In this document: in pieces, positions 9,974 through 22,557 of the stretch
Position numbering within the stretch: the stretch's first letter is position 1
Layout: each line of letters starts with the position of its first letter
Assembly (NCBI GenBank): GCA_021397845.1
Contig: CM038038.1
Location: 71,656,748 to 71,720,747, forward strand
Direction: 5' to 3'
DNA length: 64,000 bases
From: Areca catechu
Lineage: Eukaryota; Streptophyta; Magnoliopsida; Arecales; Arecaceae
Made by a program: the position numbers and the translations under genes
Notes under the pieces: model-generated
What the model saw: the letters and a program-made list of their open reading frames with translations, nothing else
Database searches by the model: none
What the model was told of the DNA's origin: nothing

Positions 9974-12900
9974 GGGACCGACACGAGCAAGGGATGTGTG
10001 GCAGCTTCGTGAGGGTAAGCGAATTATAGTGACATGCAATAGCTTTGGACAGCCCATTCAGAAGTCTGCAAGTCCATTAGGTAGTTTTATAGGAACGGTT
10101 GCACGGAAGTGTCAACTATCTCCAATCAACTATGCTAGATGGAATGAGATGATTCTTTCATATAGACTTGATACTGTATGTTAAGTAGCTAATGATTATA
10201 GTATTTGATTAAATCTAAAATTTTTATCTTTCTTTACATTGTTGAGGAATAAATTTGTGTTTCCTCCAGCCATGATTGGGTATTAAAATCGCTGAATCGT
10301 AAATGGAAAGAACATAAGGCGAGAATGAAGAGGGACTACAAGAAGAAAGGTATGACAGAGGAGGAGGTTGCTCATTCTTGTCCTCCTCATGTATGCCCTG
10401 ATCAATGGTTAGAGTTTGTGCACTACTGGTTTTTGAGAGAGGACAGGTTATGTATATTCTATATTTTCATGTTATTGTATACATTATTAGTCTTATGTTA
10501 TATATACGTTATTGCACTACTGGTTTCCTTGTCACATTGCTTACTTTATATGCCTAACATACTCTGCTATTGGCAGAGCTGCACGATCCTCTCAATTTGT
10601 ACCTCACACATCAGGCTCCAAAAGTTATGCAAGGCACAGAGCTGAATTTGTAAGAATCTCTTCAACCAATATTAACTTTTAAACCAAATACCTAAATTTT
10701 ATAGTTGATCAATGTGCTTTGAGTTGTGTTTGATGCATCTCTTTACCATAGCTTTGATGACTAGATTTTGCTATGAATAGAATTTCCAAAACTTGAGTTT
10801 AATTTATAAATTAACATTGCCATTCCATTTAAATACTCAAGTGATGAAAGCATTGATGGACTGTTTCTCAAAATGATAGCTTATAGATTTTCTGCTTATG
10901 ATACATTAGAATGTCATCTAGCGTGAAACTCTCAGCCAATACTCTGTTCTTGATTATAGTTATAGTGAGCGTTTGGGGTACTTTTACCTTGATAAGTTTT
11001 CCATGTTCATTCTCTTTCTCCTGATGGAATCTTTGCCTTTCGTTTCAATTAGAAGAATCATTCAATTGTGAGATAAAAATTGCTATTCTTTGCTTCTTAG
11101 AGAAGGAAAATTGTGAGCTAAAAATTGCTGATAAATTGGATCCTAGTTTTTACTGACGAACATCCATTTTTCACTTGCTGTATATGTTCCCCCTTGCTTT
11201 CACTTGCTCTGAATAACCACCATGACTACGATACTCATATACTGCCCTATCTAACTTTTTCACAGAAAAGTTCAACTTGCAAGCAATTAGGTACTGATCA
11301 TCTCACACTCATCTAGTGAGAAAATGAACTTTGGGGCCAAATTTTTCATATGTGACTCCTAAAAATGCATGGTTCCATTTCTTTTACATCATCTGTAATT
11401 TTCAAATGAACTATAGCTAAAATGACACATTTAATTCTAACAAATGATTTCAAGGGAGTTCATCCAAAAGCCCTCAGATGCCAGCTTCTGGACTGCTTCA
11501 CAGAGAGTCTTGTATTTACATTTACTTGCATGACCTACAAACTAATAGTATGCTTAACACGGTAAGTGAATCCATCTAAGAGTTTTTTGGTTCCAAGTTT
11601 TGATGATTTGCATAAGGGGTAGGCAATGGAACCTGCCAATCCTCCAGTGTAAAACAGATTAGAATGCTTCCATGACATTCCATGATTATCAGTGGTATAT
11701 CAGTTGATGATGTGTCTATGCACCAGGTTGAAACTACACAAGGGGACAGCTTCTCCATCAAGACCCATGCCTCGCTTCATATCTGCCGTTAACCGAAGTT
11801 TGTTGCCACTGATCTACATAATTATGTAGTCCAAGTCCTCAAATACATCTGTCTGTGGCTCTACAAATTATACTTCTTGTTGTCTGTCTTTGAGCTTCCT
11901 CCCCATATGACCTTCAAATTTTAATTTTATGAGTGAAAGATTTGCATTAGGGAAAATCTTGATTCTTAGCTAGAATGATCACAACATAGAGATGGAACCA
12001 TATAGATATGAAGATGAAAATTTTAAATCATGATGGTCATTACCAAATAAAATTGGCCTTATTAATTTTAAAAAAACAGAACTCATCACCAAAGGACATG
12101 AAAAAATATGTTTCAATTACTCGCGAAGTTTGAGAAAATTTATGCTGCATCTGGTGCCATTCCAGGATTTGCTGCATTGCCACTTGCTTTCAGATCAGAT
12201 TCACTGCAAAGCCTCACATTCTCTATTAAACTACATGTTCTCTCTATCAGTTTATCAAATGAAGTCAGTTTCATCTGAGAGAAGTCTAGTTTGAATGCTG
12301 CAATTGGTGCCATAGTAGTTCCAGGTCCTTCCATTGGGTTTGTATCAAGTGAAGATATTATTAGGTAGTAAGTTTAGTTCTTAGAAGCATGCGGATATGT
12401 ACAAATCAAGAAAAAATATTATGCAACTTTTACAAATAATTCTTTTATTAGGGCTTCATAAAATGCTCTCTTACATCATTGTGTGCATCATGTTTTGGAG
12501 TTCCGATACTCATATTGTTATAGTATATCTTGGTGTAGTAGGGTACAATACCAACATGTGGTTCACCTTCATGTGCTGGCACAACCAAAGTGAGGGTCCT
12601 GGACATGTGCCAATAGAGCATCTCTATGAGGGGCATGCTACTACCAGTACCTGACAAGTACAATCTAGTTTGGCTAGTATAAATTGGTACCCATTTTTTT
12701 CTTTAAACGCAAAAAGGAGCATACATTATGGAATGGAGGATATCAAAGTTAAAAGCATCAGCGTCATTTTCATGTGCCCAATGATGGGTATATTATGAAC
12801 TCATATATTTGTATGGTTTGGTGTTTTTTTTATTTTTTATTTTATGTATTTTGTATCGTATACAATATATGATGAACCATGTATATGTCATGTGACATGG

Positions 12901-13494
12901 ATATATATATTTTTATAGATTGAAGAGCACGGAAGGGAGCCTAGTGAGATTGAGTTCTATAGGATGACTCATCCATTGAGATGGCAACTTTGTAAGAGAG
13001 GAGTCCAGAAAATTTATTGTGTATTAATTTATTAAATAAGTATATTATATTATTATTTTTTATCATTAATATGTAGGTATTTTTAAAAATATATAAAGGA
13101 TAGGGCAACGACTCTTATTACAGAGCATATCGGTAATTCATCATCATCTGCAAAGGGCAATCTTGTCGAGGCCCAGGTTTTTACTGGGCTTATAAGACCG
13201 GAGCGTTATGGCCGAGTGAGGGATTATGGAGTTGGAGTCATTCCCATTCAGTTTTCTATAGTGAGTAGATATATTCGGGATTGCAGACAGGGTAGTAGCA
13301 CCACAGAGGTTTATAGATTAGAGATATAGATACGTAAGATGAGGCAAAGTCATGAGGCACAATTATAAGAGATGAGGCAGAGCTATGATCTAAAGATAGA
13401 GCAGTTGACTCGAAGCTACCAGCGAGAGATAGTATCATTGAAGACTCAGATTGATCATATTACATCTTTTTTAGGAGATTTTATCCCAAATTAG
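9974..13494 (+). pseudogene. PF03004-type (Ptta/En/Spm-associated) plant transposase gene, 5' part displaced
   Basis: Exon 1 (9974-10175) opens in frame with GPTRARDVW and EGKRIIVTCNSFGQP, the family's N-terminal signature. It ends at a GTATGT donor. Exon 2 (about 10245-10446) carries HDWVLKSLNRKWKEHK and PDQWLEFVHYW. Exon 3 (10577-10649) has VPHTSGSKSYARHRAEF. Exon 4 (12919-12991) has REPSEIEFYRMTHPLR, exon 5 (13077-13257) GYGRVRDYG-like sequence, and the last exon ends at TAG 13494 with a coiled coil. Splice borders are GT-AG at most joints. A frame slip at the start of exon 2, TAA in exon 5 and stops in the last exon mark decay. Known members are CACTA-type transposon proteins or genes derived from them. 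Its 5' exons lie beyond Tat copy A's insertion. Confidence 0.75.
10650..12918 (+). other. Long intron of the PF03004 gene
   Basis: 2.3 kb between exons 3 (TTT|GTAAG donor) and 4 (TTTATAG acceptor). The DNA is AT-rich with only short, unrecognised open frames. No second transposon was identified inside, though an old, decayed insertion would not be visible by reading. Confidence 0.45.
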
Positions 13495-13512
13495 GTAATT
13501 GGCTGCATATAA

Positions 13513-14440
13513 TTTCTGGATTTTATATAATTATCATGTATGTTTTATTGCATAGGTATTATGAGTTATATGTATTGATTTCTGTATTCATCAACTTATA
13601 CAATCATTTTCTAGTTTTACGGGCTCTTAATCCTTCCAGTAATCACAGAGATGATTATGATGATGCATAAGTGATAGCTTGCCTTTTTTTTTTTTTTTTA
13701 TAGTGTTTTATGTATGATATTTCTTTTTGCATTTTGTTATATTTTTTTGGTTGTATATCTTGGACAATGTAAAAACTATCATTTTGGTATGCAATATAAA
13801 TATTTTTTTGACTTTTTGTTATGTAACAAAAATTTTTTGAGTTCTTTAATATTCGGTATATGCAAGTGAATTTTATTTATATAAGAATTTTATTTTATTT
13901 TTATTTGAAAGGTGATTCATGGTACTTATAAGATAGCGACGGTTGTAACAAAAATTTTGGTTACTATATTAATTATATTTAAATTCTGGATTTATATAAT
14001 TATATATATATTTATTATATGTATTGATTTTTATATTCATCAGTTTATACAATTTTTTTAAAAATTTATATAGGCTTTAATTTTTTCAGTAATTATAGAG
14101 ATGATGATGATGATGCTATCATGCATAAGTAACAGTTTTTTTTTTTTTTTTTTTTTTTGTGTGTGTTTCATATATGATGTATTGTTTTGTATTTTGTTAT
14201 ATTTTTGTTTGTATATTTTAGACAACGTAAAAACTTATCATTATAGTGTGCAATATAAAATATTATTTTGTGACTTTTTGTTATAATAAGTGAATTATAT
14301 AAAATGTATAGATTTATGTTATGGGCTTTGTGTATTTTTTTATAAAAATATATAAAAATTTTATTTTTTTATTCGAAAGGTGATTCGTAATATTTATAAG
14401 CATCGTAAGTTAGCAATGCATGAAATTTTCTTGCATGCAT
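13513..14440. repeat. Diverged ~465-bp tandem duplication downstream of the PF03004 gene
   Basis: The segment beginning AATTTCTGGATTTTATATAA at 13513 recurs near 13980. Landmarks keep their order in both copies: TATGTATTGATTT, CATCA.TTATACAA, CAGTAAT.A.AGAGATGATGATGATG, a poly-T run, TTTTGTATTTTGTTATA, GACAA.GTAAAAACT, TGACTTTTTGTTAT and GAAAGGTGATTC. No gene is seen. The duplicate is AT-rich with poly-T runs of 18-23 bases. Confidence 0.7.
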
Positions 14441-14525
14441 ACTCGAAGCTTTCACAATGCTTGGAAATGCATTGCTATGTTACTTTGCAATGCTTATAAG
14501 CCTTGCTAAAGGTAAAAAAATATTA

Positions 14526-14760
14526 CCACTATGCTGGCAACACTGGTAGCGCGGTTGGTAAAATATTACCACTGATCATGGATTCGAGGAATGATCTTGC
14601 GGGTGATTCGATTAAATTACAGATTAATTCTAGGGCACGTCAGCCCCGCAAAAAATTTACGGCCCGAATTGAACAAAGGTTTAACGGGTTGGGGCCGAGC
14701 AAGGAGCTACACCGAGGGGTTCGCCCCCCTCACCTCACCCTTTTTTCTATCAAAAAAAAA
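14526..14760 (+). mobile_element. Probable tRNA-derived SINE
   Basis: This unit of about 235 bp is flanked by identical 14-bp direct repeats GTAAAAAAATATTA (14512-14525 and 14761-14774). It ends in CTATCAAAAAAAAA. Near its start is TAGCGCGGTTGGTAA, close to the Pol III box A (one mismatch). A GGATTCGAG motif about 38 bp on resembles box B imperfectly. Internal GC content is higher than the flanks. The TSD and A-tail are seen; the SINE class is inferred and it matches no family I can name. Confidence 0.55.
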
Positions 14761-14774
14761 GTAAAAAAATATTA

Positions 14775-15042
14775 TCTATGTTCTATTTTTCTACAGTGAT
14801 AGGACTAGATTTTTAAAAAAAACATGGCTAATATAAATAATTATATAAAAAACTAAAATTTTAAAGGATGTGGATCTTGATTTTTATATTAATGCTACAT
14901 TTTATTACTCTATCTAATTTTTTATAGATTTAAAGATAATTCTTAATTAAAATATTTTTTTAAAAGGGAAGTTTTGTTTTGATTGGTCCATTTTGGGGCC
15001 AAATGATAGAATCTTATAGCCGAATTCAATCCCTGAAAGAGA
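14775..15042. other. AT-rich gap before Tat copy B
   Basis: No gene or repeat recognised. The 5' breakpoint of Tat copy B lies near 15000-15045, inside what should be pol just before reverse transcriptase; gag, protease and 5' LTR are absent. Confidence 0.4.
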
Positions 15043-18000
15043 TTGCCCAAAGTCATAATTTTGAAAGATTTAGTCGAAAAGATTGTGTTTGTTCCGCTCA
15101 AGGAGGACGACCCTACTAAGGTACTTCAAATAAGGAGTACGCTAAGTGAAGAAGCCCGACAGGAGCTGGTGGGGTTCTTGAGAAACCATGCTGATGTTTT
15201 TGCCTGGTCAGCCTCGGACATGCCAGGCATCCCGTCGGACGTCATTACTCACCAACTTAAGGTGGATCCAACGTATAGACCGGTCCGACAGAAGAAGAGG
15301 AGCTTCACTGCCGAAAGGCAGAAAGCCATCGAAGAAGAAGTGAAGAAACTCCTTGACACCGGCTTCATCAGGGAGTCCCAATATCCAGAGTGGTTGGCCA
15401 ATGTCATTATGGTAAAGAAGGCCAATGAAAAGTGAAGGATCTGTGTAGACTACACGGACCTCAACAAGGCTTATCCGAAGGACAGCTTCTCCCTGTCGAA
15501 GATTGACCAACTGGAGGATGCCACGGCTGGCCACCAGCTCTTGAGCTTCATGGATGCCTTCTCTGGGTACAACCAGATCAGGATGCTCCCCGAGGATGAG
15601 GAGAAGACGGCCATTGTCATAGACAAGGGGCTGTATTGTTACAAGATGATGCCTTTTGGCCTGAAGAATGCAGGTGCCACCTTCCAACGGCTGATCAACC
15701 GAGTCTTTGAAGGGCAACTCGGAAGGAATATGGAGGCTTACGTCGATGATATGATTGTTAAGAGCATCCGAAAGGCCGACAGGGACTTGCAGGAATCCTT
15801 CGACATGCTGAGACGTCATTGGGTGAAATTAAATCCTGCTAAGTGCATATTTGGGGTGACCTTCGGGAAATTTCTTGGCTTTCTAGTCACTCAAAGGGGT
15901 ATTGAGGTCAACCTCGAGAAGATCAAGGCCATTATGGACATGGAACACCCGACCAGTAAGAAGTAGGTGCAAGAGCTCACGAGCCACATTGCCTCTCTCA
16001 GCCGTTTCATCTCCTGGTCGGCTGAGAAGTCTTTGCCCTTCTTCAAAACCTTGTACCGGTCGGACCACTTCCAGTGGACCGATGAGTGCCGATCGGCCTT
16101 CGAAGCCTTGAAGGACTATTTGAAGAACCCTCCACTTTTGGCCAAACCAATTGAGGGGGAAGTGTTGTACCTATACTTATCGGCCTCCGATGAGGCCATC
16201 AGCACCGTCCTTGTACGGGTAGGGGAAGACGGCTAGCAGAAACCTGTCTACTACATCAGCAAGGTCCTCCACGACGCCAAGACAAGGTACCCCAAAGTCC
16301 AAAAACTAGTTTATTCATTGGTTATAGTAGCGAAGCGTCTCTGGCCCTACTTCCAGGTGCACCCGATCGTCGTGCTGACTGACCAGCCTCTCAAGGCAAT
16401 CCTCTGAAGCCCTGACACCTCCGGATGGCTTGCCAAGTGGGCTGTCAGGCTGGGTGAGCTCGACATCTCCTTTCAATCCCGATCGGCCTTGAATACCAGG
16501 TAATCGCTGATTTTATTATAGAATGCACCTGGGGGCCAGAGGCCGCCTCTTCGATAGCCGAAGTACCTATGGCTGATCTAGCGAAAGGGATCGAGCCCGC
16601 CTGGACTCTCCATGTGAATGGAGCTTCCAATCTCGCTGGATGTGGGGCAGGCCTGATCTTAGCCGACCCTGACATGCAATGTCTGGAGTATCTCTACACT
16701 TTGCATTTCAGGTATCAAACAACCAGGCAGAATATGAAGCCTTACTTGCAGGGTTGAGGATAGCTAGTGAATCAGGCATTGGTAGAATCCAGGCCTTCTC
16801 TGATTCCTAGTTGGTAGTCAATTAAGTGAAAGGCGAGTTTGAAATGAGGGACCCTACCTTGGCTAAGTACTTGGATAAGGTATGAGGCTTTACATCTCGG
16901 CTTAAATTTTTTTAGATTCTCCATACACCTCGGCTGCAGAACTCTCGAGCGGATGCCCTATCGTGGTTATTTATAGCTATGATCAGCATCTCCGACCGGA
17001 CCTTTATGGAGCATCTGCAGTGCCCAAGCATTATCGAAGAGCCGACTGAGATCCATCAAGTTGAGCAGGAGGTATCATGGATGGACCCGATTCATACCTT
17101 CCTGGTTCAGGGCACTCTTTCAGATGACCCGGTTGAAGCCAAGCATATATGCTCGACAGCCTCTAAGTACGTCATCCTCGATGGGACCCTCTATAAGTGA
17201 TCATTTTCATAGCCGCTGCTGAAGTGCTTGGGGCCGACCGACACAGACTACGCGCTCAGGGAGGTACATGAAGGCATTTGCGGTGACCACCTGGGGGGAA
17301 GATCCCTAGCCTATAAAATTATTCGGCAGGGATATTACTGGCCCTCAATTCAAAGGGACACGTCAGACTTCGTGCGAAAGTGGACGCGTGCCAAAGGTAT
17401 TCGAGTGTCCAAAGGAGGCCCGCCAGCCAGCTGACCCCACTTATGGCGCCATGGCCATTTGCCCAGTGGGGCATGGACATCCTGGGACACTTTCCCTCAG
17501 CGTCCGGCCAACGAAAATTTCTCCTTGTGGCCATCGATTACTTTAACAAATGGGTGGAGGCTAAAGCAGTGGTGCAAATAACGGAGGCCAAGGTGGAGAA
17601 CTTTATCCAAAACTGCATCATCTTCTGGTTCGGCATCCCATGGACAATCATTACTGATAATGGAAGGCAATTTGATAACTCAAGGTTCCAGAATTTTTGC
17701 CAGCAATACCATATTTCCCATCGACTTACCTCGGTCGGCCACCCTTAGCCTAATGGAGAGGCTGAGGTCACCAATCGAACGATCCTGCATGGGTTAAAGA
17801 CTCGGCTGAGCGAAGCCAAAGGATTTTGGACAGAAGAGCTTCACTCGGTACTGTGGGCATACCGGACAACCGCTCGGACAGCAACTGGAGAAACTCCGTT
17901 CAACTTGACCTATGGGAGTGAGGCGGTCATCCCCGTAGAAATCACTTTACAATCCCTGCAGGTTAATCACCTTACTGAGCCAATCAATTCGGAGTAACGA

Positions 18001-18306
18001 AGGGATGACCTGAATTTGCTGGAGGAAACCAGCTCCGGACAAGCATGAAGATGGTGACTAACCAACAGAAGATGGCTAGATAATACAATTCGAGGGTTAA
18101 GGTGCGAACCTTCCAAGTTGGAGACTTGGTCTTGCAAAGGATGGAGATCTCAAGGCCGACCGAGCAAGAAAAACTTTTTCATAATTGGGAAGGTCCTTAT
18201 CGAGTCAGCGAAGTGATCCGGGCCAGGACCTACCAGCTCAAGCATTTGGATGGGTGACAAATATCATGCCCATGGAATGTAGACAACCTTCGCAAGTACT
18301 ATCAAT
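15043..18306 (+). pseudogene. pol: Tat pol (RT, RNase H, second RNase H, integrase), decayed
   Basis: RT (15043-15966) has DYTDLNKA, MPFGLKNAGATFQRL and an intact YVDD. A TGA at about 15434 replaces the expected Trp and a TAG falls at 15966. RNase H follows (to about 16500: QWTDECRSAF, VYYISKVLHD) with further stops. A second, archaeal-type RNase H begins near 16590 (LHVNGASN), where the expected first catalytic Asp reads Asn. The integrase zinc finger (17260-17390) is lost by frameshift in its Cys-Cys half. The core has GMDILGHF, ITDNGRQF and NGEAEV, so the DDE triad is still written, with stops between. A C-terminal GDLVLQRM...GPYRV block ends near 18306. It is non-functional. Confidence 0.85.
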
Positions 18307-18340
18307 AAAGTTCATAGTTTCTTCCATCAATACTCCGAAA

Positions 18341-18630
18341 GTCTGACTCCGGTTGGCAGAGGCTCTAGGGTAGCCCACTCCAAAAGTCCAACTTCGGTAG
18401 GCAGAGGCTCTAGGGCAGCCCACTCCAAAAGTCTGACTCCAGTCGGCAGAGGCTCTAGGGCAACCCACTCTGAAAGTCCAACTCTGGTCGGCAGAGGCTC
18501 TAGGGCAACCCACTCCGAAAGTCCGACTCCGGTCGGCAGAGGCTCAAGGGCAGCCCACTCCGAAAGTTCGACTCTGGTCGGTAGAGGCTCTAGGGTAGCC
18601 CACTCCGAAAGTCTGACCCCCGTCGGTAAT
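18341..18630 (+). repeat. 45-bp tandem repeat array downstream of Tat pol
   Basis: Six full units begin at 18341, 18386, 18431, 18476, 18521 and 18566, plus a partial one. Each contains GGCAGAGGCTCTAGGG and CCCACTCCGAAAGTC with a few differences. The unit is a multiple of three, which creates open frames on the minus strand that are only repeat translation. Tandem arrays between pol and the 3' LTR are known for Tat/Ogre elements. Confidence 0.9.
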
Positions 18631-19019
18631 AACCATAAATGACCCATGTGGAACCGCATGGAGAATAGATGGCAAACCTGAGCCAGCCGATGGACTAAGC
18701 TTGGAGCAAATCTCCGGGTTCATGGGCCCGGACTAAGCTGTCGCCCCTTCTAGCCAACGTATCAGCTTCAAGCTTCAAGAGGCTGACCAAAAACACTTGG
18801 GAATTTTCCTAAGTATCTAGACTGGATCGGCACAGAATGGCCATCTGGAAAGGAAGGTGACCTGCAGTACCAAGGGGCCGACCGGAAACACTTAGAAAAA
18901 TTTTGAAAGAAAAATATTTGCTTCACACCTACATACACCAAAGATAGCCAAAAGGTCTTTTCATTAATATCAAAAGCAAATGCTTACAAAAAAAGGTGGG
19001 TCGAACCTTTACATACCCC
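18631..19019. other. Spacer between tandem array and antisense ORF in Tat copy B
   Basis: No coding sequence or structure recognised in about 390 bp. On the minus strand it should contain the 3' end of the antisense transcript. Confidence 0.45.
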
Positions 19020-19888
19020 TTAGGTCGGACCCACGGAAGATGTGTTGGGGGCCCCAACATTGGCCCCGTCTGCTACAACTGGAAGGTCAACAGGAACCGT
19101 AACACTTGGGGGCTCGACTGGGACGTCCGTCACCTCTACTTCAGCCCTGGCCTCCTCCGTTTCACCTTCAGCCTGAGGCTCTCCCTCCTCCACAGGTTCT
19201 ACCAGTTCTATGCCTGACAGGTCCAGCTCCAGGAAAAGTAAGGCCACCTTCTTCAAGCAGTCATCATAGCCTTCTCTGTAGAAGTCCGACGCCGCCTCTT
19301 CAACCTCCTCATCAAAGTCAAGGGAAGACTTGTATGCTGTCACTGCATCCCAGACCTGCCTCATGACTAGCTCCCTTGCTTCCTCAAGCCAAGTCGTCAG
19401 CTGTACTACCACTGCCCGTTCGGCCTGGGCCATCTTGTCAGCCTCGGAGAATCGACCCTCCTCCTCTCGCAGCCGGCGGGTGAGGGAATTCACCCTCGCT
19501 TTCCTCTTCTTCAATCTGGCCTCCCGGTTTGCCAGTTGGCTCTCTACCTCCTTCAGAGCCTCTTTCGATGACTCGGCCTCTACTAAGGCGGCCGACAACC
19601 TCTCTTCCACAGACTTTAAGGATGCCCCCATGGCGGCTTGAGTTGCCTCCATGGTAGCTTGGGTTGCCTCCAACTCCTGCACCCTTCTGGCGGAGGTCTT
19701 GGCTGTATGAAGCACCCGGCCGATGCTGTCATCCATCAAGGAGATATCATGAAGGAGCTACAAACCCAAGGCTAAGTTAGGATTGTAAGAGGGAGGAAAA
19801 GATATGAGGAAGCAAGCTAGGTGCCTTACCCTCATGAGGTTATAGTAGGACTCTACGGCCACGTCACTCAGGTTCCTTTGGATTGACC

Positions 19889-21468
19889 TGGTGGGGACAC
19901 CAGAATCAGACACAGACCCCTGGATCCCATATGGTTTACTTAGTTATATGTCAAAGTTTTGAAAATTTTGTAATCAATTAAGATTGAGTACTGTAATAAG
20001 TTGAGGTTAGTTGATTTTTCTCAACCCTCAACCTAGTTAGTATTTTAAGTCCTGTACATCAATTATGAGTCCAGTATGAGCCCAATTTTATACAAGAGAG
20101 GAGGTCACCCTATTTTGGAGTTCCACTAGGCCACGTCCAGGAGTCAGAGGCCACTACATCAGTCCATTGGATCTTGTATGACAACCCAGGATCCAAGATG
20201 CTTCTAGAAAACTTGATTCTTTCCAGATGTCCTCTAGATGCCCATATTCCAGTCCAGATGCCAGAGCATATTCCCAAACCAGGGCATCCATGATTCCAAA
20301 GGTCCCTCTACATTTTAGCCCAAAGAAATCAAGTCCAAGTGCCAAGCCCAAGTCCTAAAGAAGCAAGATTCTATGGAATAGTCAAAGCTTTCACAAACCC
20401 ATGCAAGATTCTACCAAGCCACCCCAGCTTCCAGAGGCCCAAACCCACGCACCCAAGCCCCTTTGGGCCAGCCCCTTGCTGCCCCTAGAAGCCCAACATG
20501 CCCTCCTAGGCATCCTTGAAGTGTTGACCAAGTTCAAGAGATGTCTTTGAGTGGAATAGTCAAAGCATGAAGGAAAAAGGAGAAGACTAGGTCAATTCCT
20601 AACCTAATAGGGATTTGTTTTTCTAACCTAGCTAGGAAAGGACTTGTATTCCAATTTAGAAGACGACTTGTAACCCAAGTGTAACCATGATTAGTGAGGG
20701 CATGGGAACTCTATAAATACCACATCCCTCCCACTCTTGTAATCAACTTTTATTCATGATATCAAAACCCTGGTGAATTTATTTTGAGCTTGCGAGCTTG
20801 TGTTACTTTATTTTTTTTGGTTCTTTGGTTTGTGTTTGTGTTTCCTTGCTGACCTAGCATCCTTCCATACCCTAACTCACTGCCATCCAAGCCTTCACAC
20901 ATCCAAGAAGGAGTGCCCTAGGCCACCAAGCAAGGAGATCTTCATCAAGCTTCAAGCCGCCCCACTTCTAAACCTTAACCTGATTCTTACAAAACCTAAT
21001 CCCCTTTCTTTTTCATACTTGCTATTTTGATTGACCCTTGACATTTTGTAGGATCCCCGAGGTATTTCCCCTCCCCATAGAAGGCTTTCCTTGCATCTGG
21101 AACCATCTAAATCAGCCATCTAATCAAGAGAATTGAACTTCATCATCCAGACTCCAATCAGAGTGCCGTGTGATCTCTTCATCGGATGTTCTTCAAATCA
21201 CTAATTGGTAACATCCTTCCCTTCTTTTAATTTCTAGTTTGATGAAGATAAGCTATCCTAATCTGGAAGTTTCTCAATTCTCAGGTCCTGGAATTTATTA
21301 CTTTGCATGAGTTTGCCTGCGATACGATGATTCTTTGTATTGATATTCCTTATACTAGTTCTTACTTAATTTTGGAAATCTATCCTTCAAATTAAATTAA
21401 AAAAATATAAAAAAATTTAGTTTACTATTTTCCTACATCTTTAGCAATCTTAGAGTTGTCTCGCATCA
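19889..21468 (+). repeat. 5' LTR of element F
   Basis: Starts TGGTGGGGACACCAGAATC and ends CTCGCATCA, 1580 bp. A TATA box TATAAAT is at 20712-20718. Open frames inside (for example 20800-21030 and minus 20154-20351) have no match to element proteins and are not called. Confidence 0.9.
20712..20718 (+). promoter_or_regulatory. TATA box of element F 5' LTR
   Basis: TATAAAT in the context GGGAACTCTATAAATACCAC; the same site is at 25358-25364 in the 3' LTR. Confidence 0.6.
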
Positions 21469-21471
21469 GTT

Positions 21472-21483
21472 TGGTATCAGAGC
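21472..21483 (+). other. Primer binding site (tRNA-Met) of element F
   Basis: TGGTATCAGAGC three bases after the LTR's terminal CA. Confidence 0.9.
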
Positions 21484-22557
21484 GGGTTAGGATAGTTTTT
21501 TATTTGCATCGCATTCACAAACCCTAATTCTGCATTTTGTTTACTGCATTAGGTGTCTAGTTTTCATCTGATTTTGGCATCATAAAAATCTTATTTTTCT
21601 GTGAAATCTACACTACATGTCCTCTGTTTCGTCCTAATAATTATCAAAATTTTTAATTATTTTTACTGAAACCTTAAATCTTTAAAATTTGGCATAATAG
21701 AAACCCTAACAAAATTCTGATAATTTCTGCAGCAATCCAGAAAACCCTAGGTTTGGATCATCATATTATTTTTTTTTCATGAAATTTGGTAGGAATCATC
21801 ATCACCATCCATCATCTATTCAAAATGCTTTTTGATTTTTTTATGCATCGGGATCTGTGTCAAACTCTGCATCGACTGAAACCCTAATTCTTTGATTTTT
21901 GCAACATTCTGCATCTTAACTAAACCTAACTTAATCAACTTTCACACACCCCAATCCCAGGCCTAATTGATTGCTAACCTAATCAACTTAAACCTAATTT
22001 GTCATTGCATAAAATATTCATAAATTATTTTTATTTTACTAATTATTTTAGATTGCATCAGGGCCATCGATTGCCATCATTCTTAACCTAATCTTAAGGG
22101 CAATTCTCTATCTCAGATCAGGGCTGGATTTCATCACCTGTCTTGGGCCCAAAACCTCCATCATCATACTAACCCAAGCCTAATTAAAATCAATTAGACC
22201 TAATTTTTCCTAGTGGACTAGGAGATATCAACAAGTCGGGTCCAAATTGTGTGGGCCAACTAATGCATTAATCATGTGGCTATTACTGAAATATGGTGTC
22301 TAAGGTTGAGGGTTCAGAGTCAAACGACCTAAGTGGTGTTATGGTTTTTAATTGGATCCTTGTGAAAGAAAGGGGGGCCTCCCACACTCCCACCCTCTAC
22401 CTGGCCAGAGGAAGGATTAGCTGCTGGGTTTAGTGTAAGTTGAGCTGACCCATTCAGTTTTGACTCTAGGTCTAGGAAACCCTATATTGTATTGGCCTTT
22501 TTCTTTCTCTTTTGCATACTTGGTTACATCATTTCATTTGATTGTTTGATTTGTTGC
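21484..22557 (+). other. Untranslated leader of element F
   Basis: About 1.1 kb with no convincing gene. It shares blocks with the leaders of G, E and D: a CCTAATTAAAATCAATTAGACC stretch, GACACCAAC..GTCGGGTCC-like sequence and TACCTGGCCA, which links the four elements as one family group. Confidence 0.6.

Noticed and set aside
14544..14620. A functional tRNA gene
   Set aside because: Only a box-A-like start; no cloverleaf or CCA-proximal stem could be drawn; SINE fits better.
18341..18630. CRISPR-like regular repeats
   Set aside because: No unique spacers; direct tandem repeats in a plant retroelement.
18238..18659. Two minus-strand frames with repeated GCPRASA / EWAALEPLPT units
   Set aside because: Translations of the 45-bp tandem array, whose unit is divisible by three.
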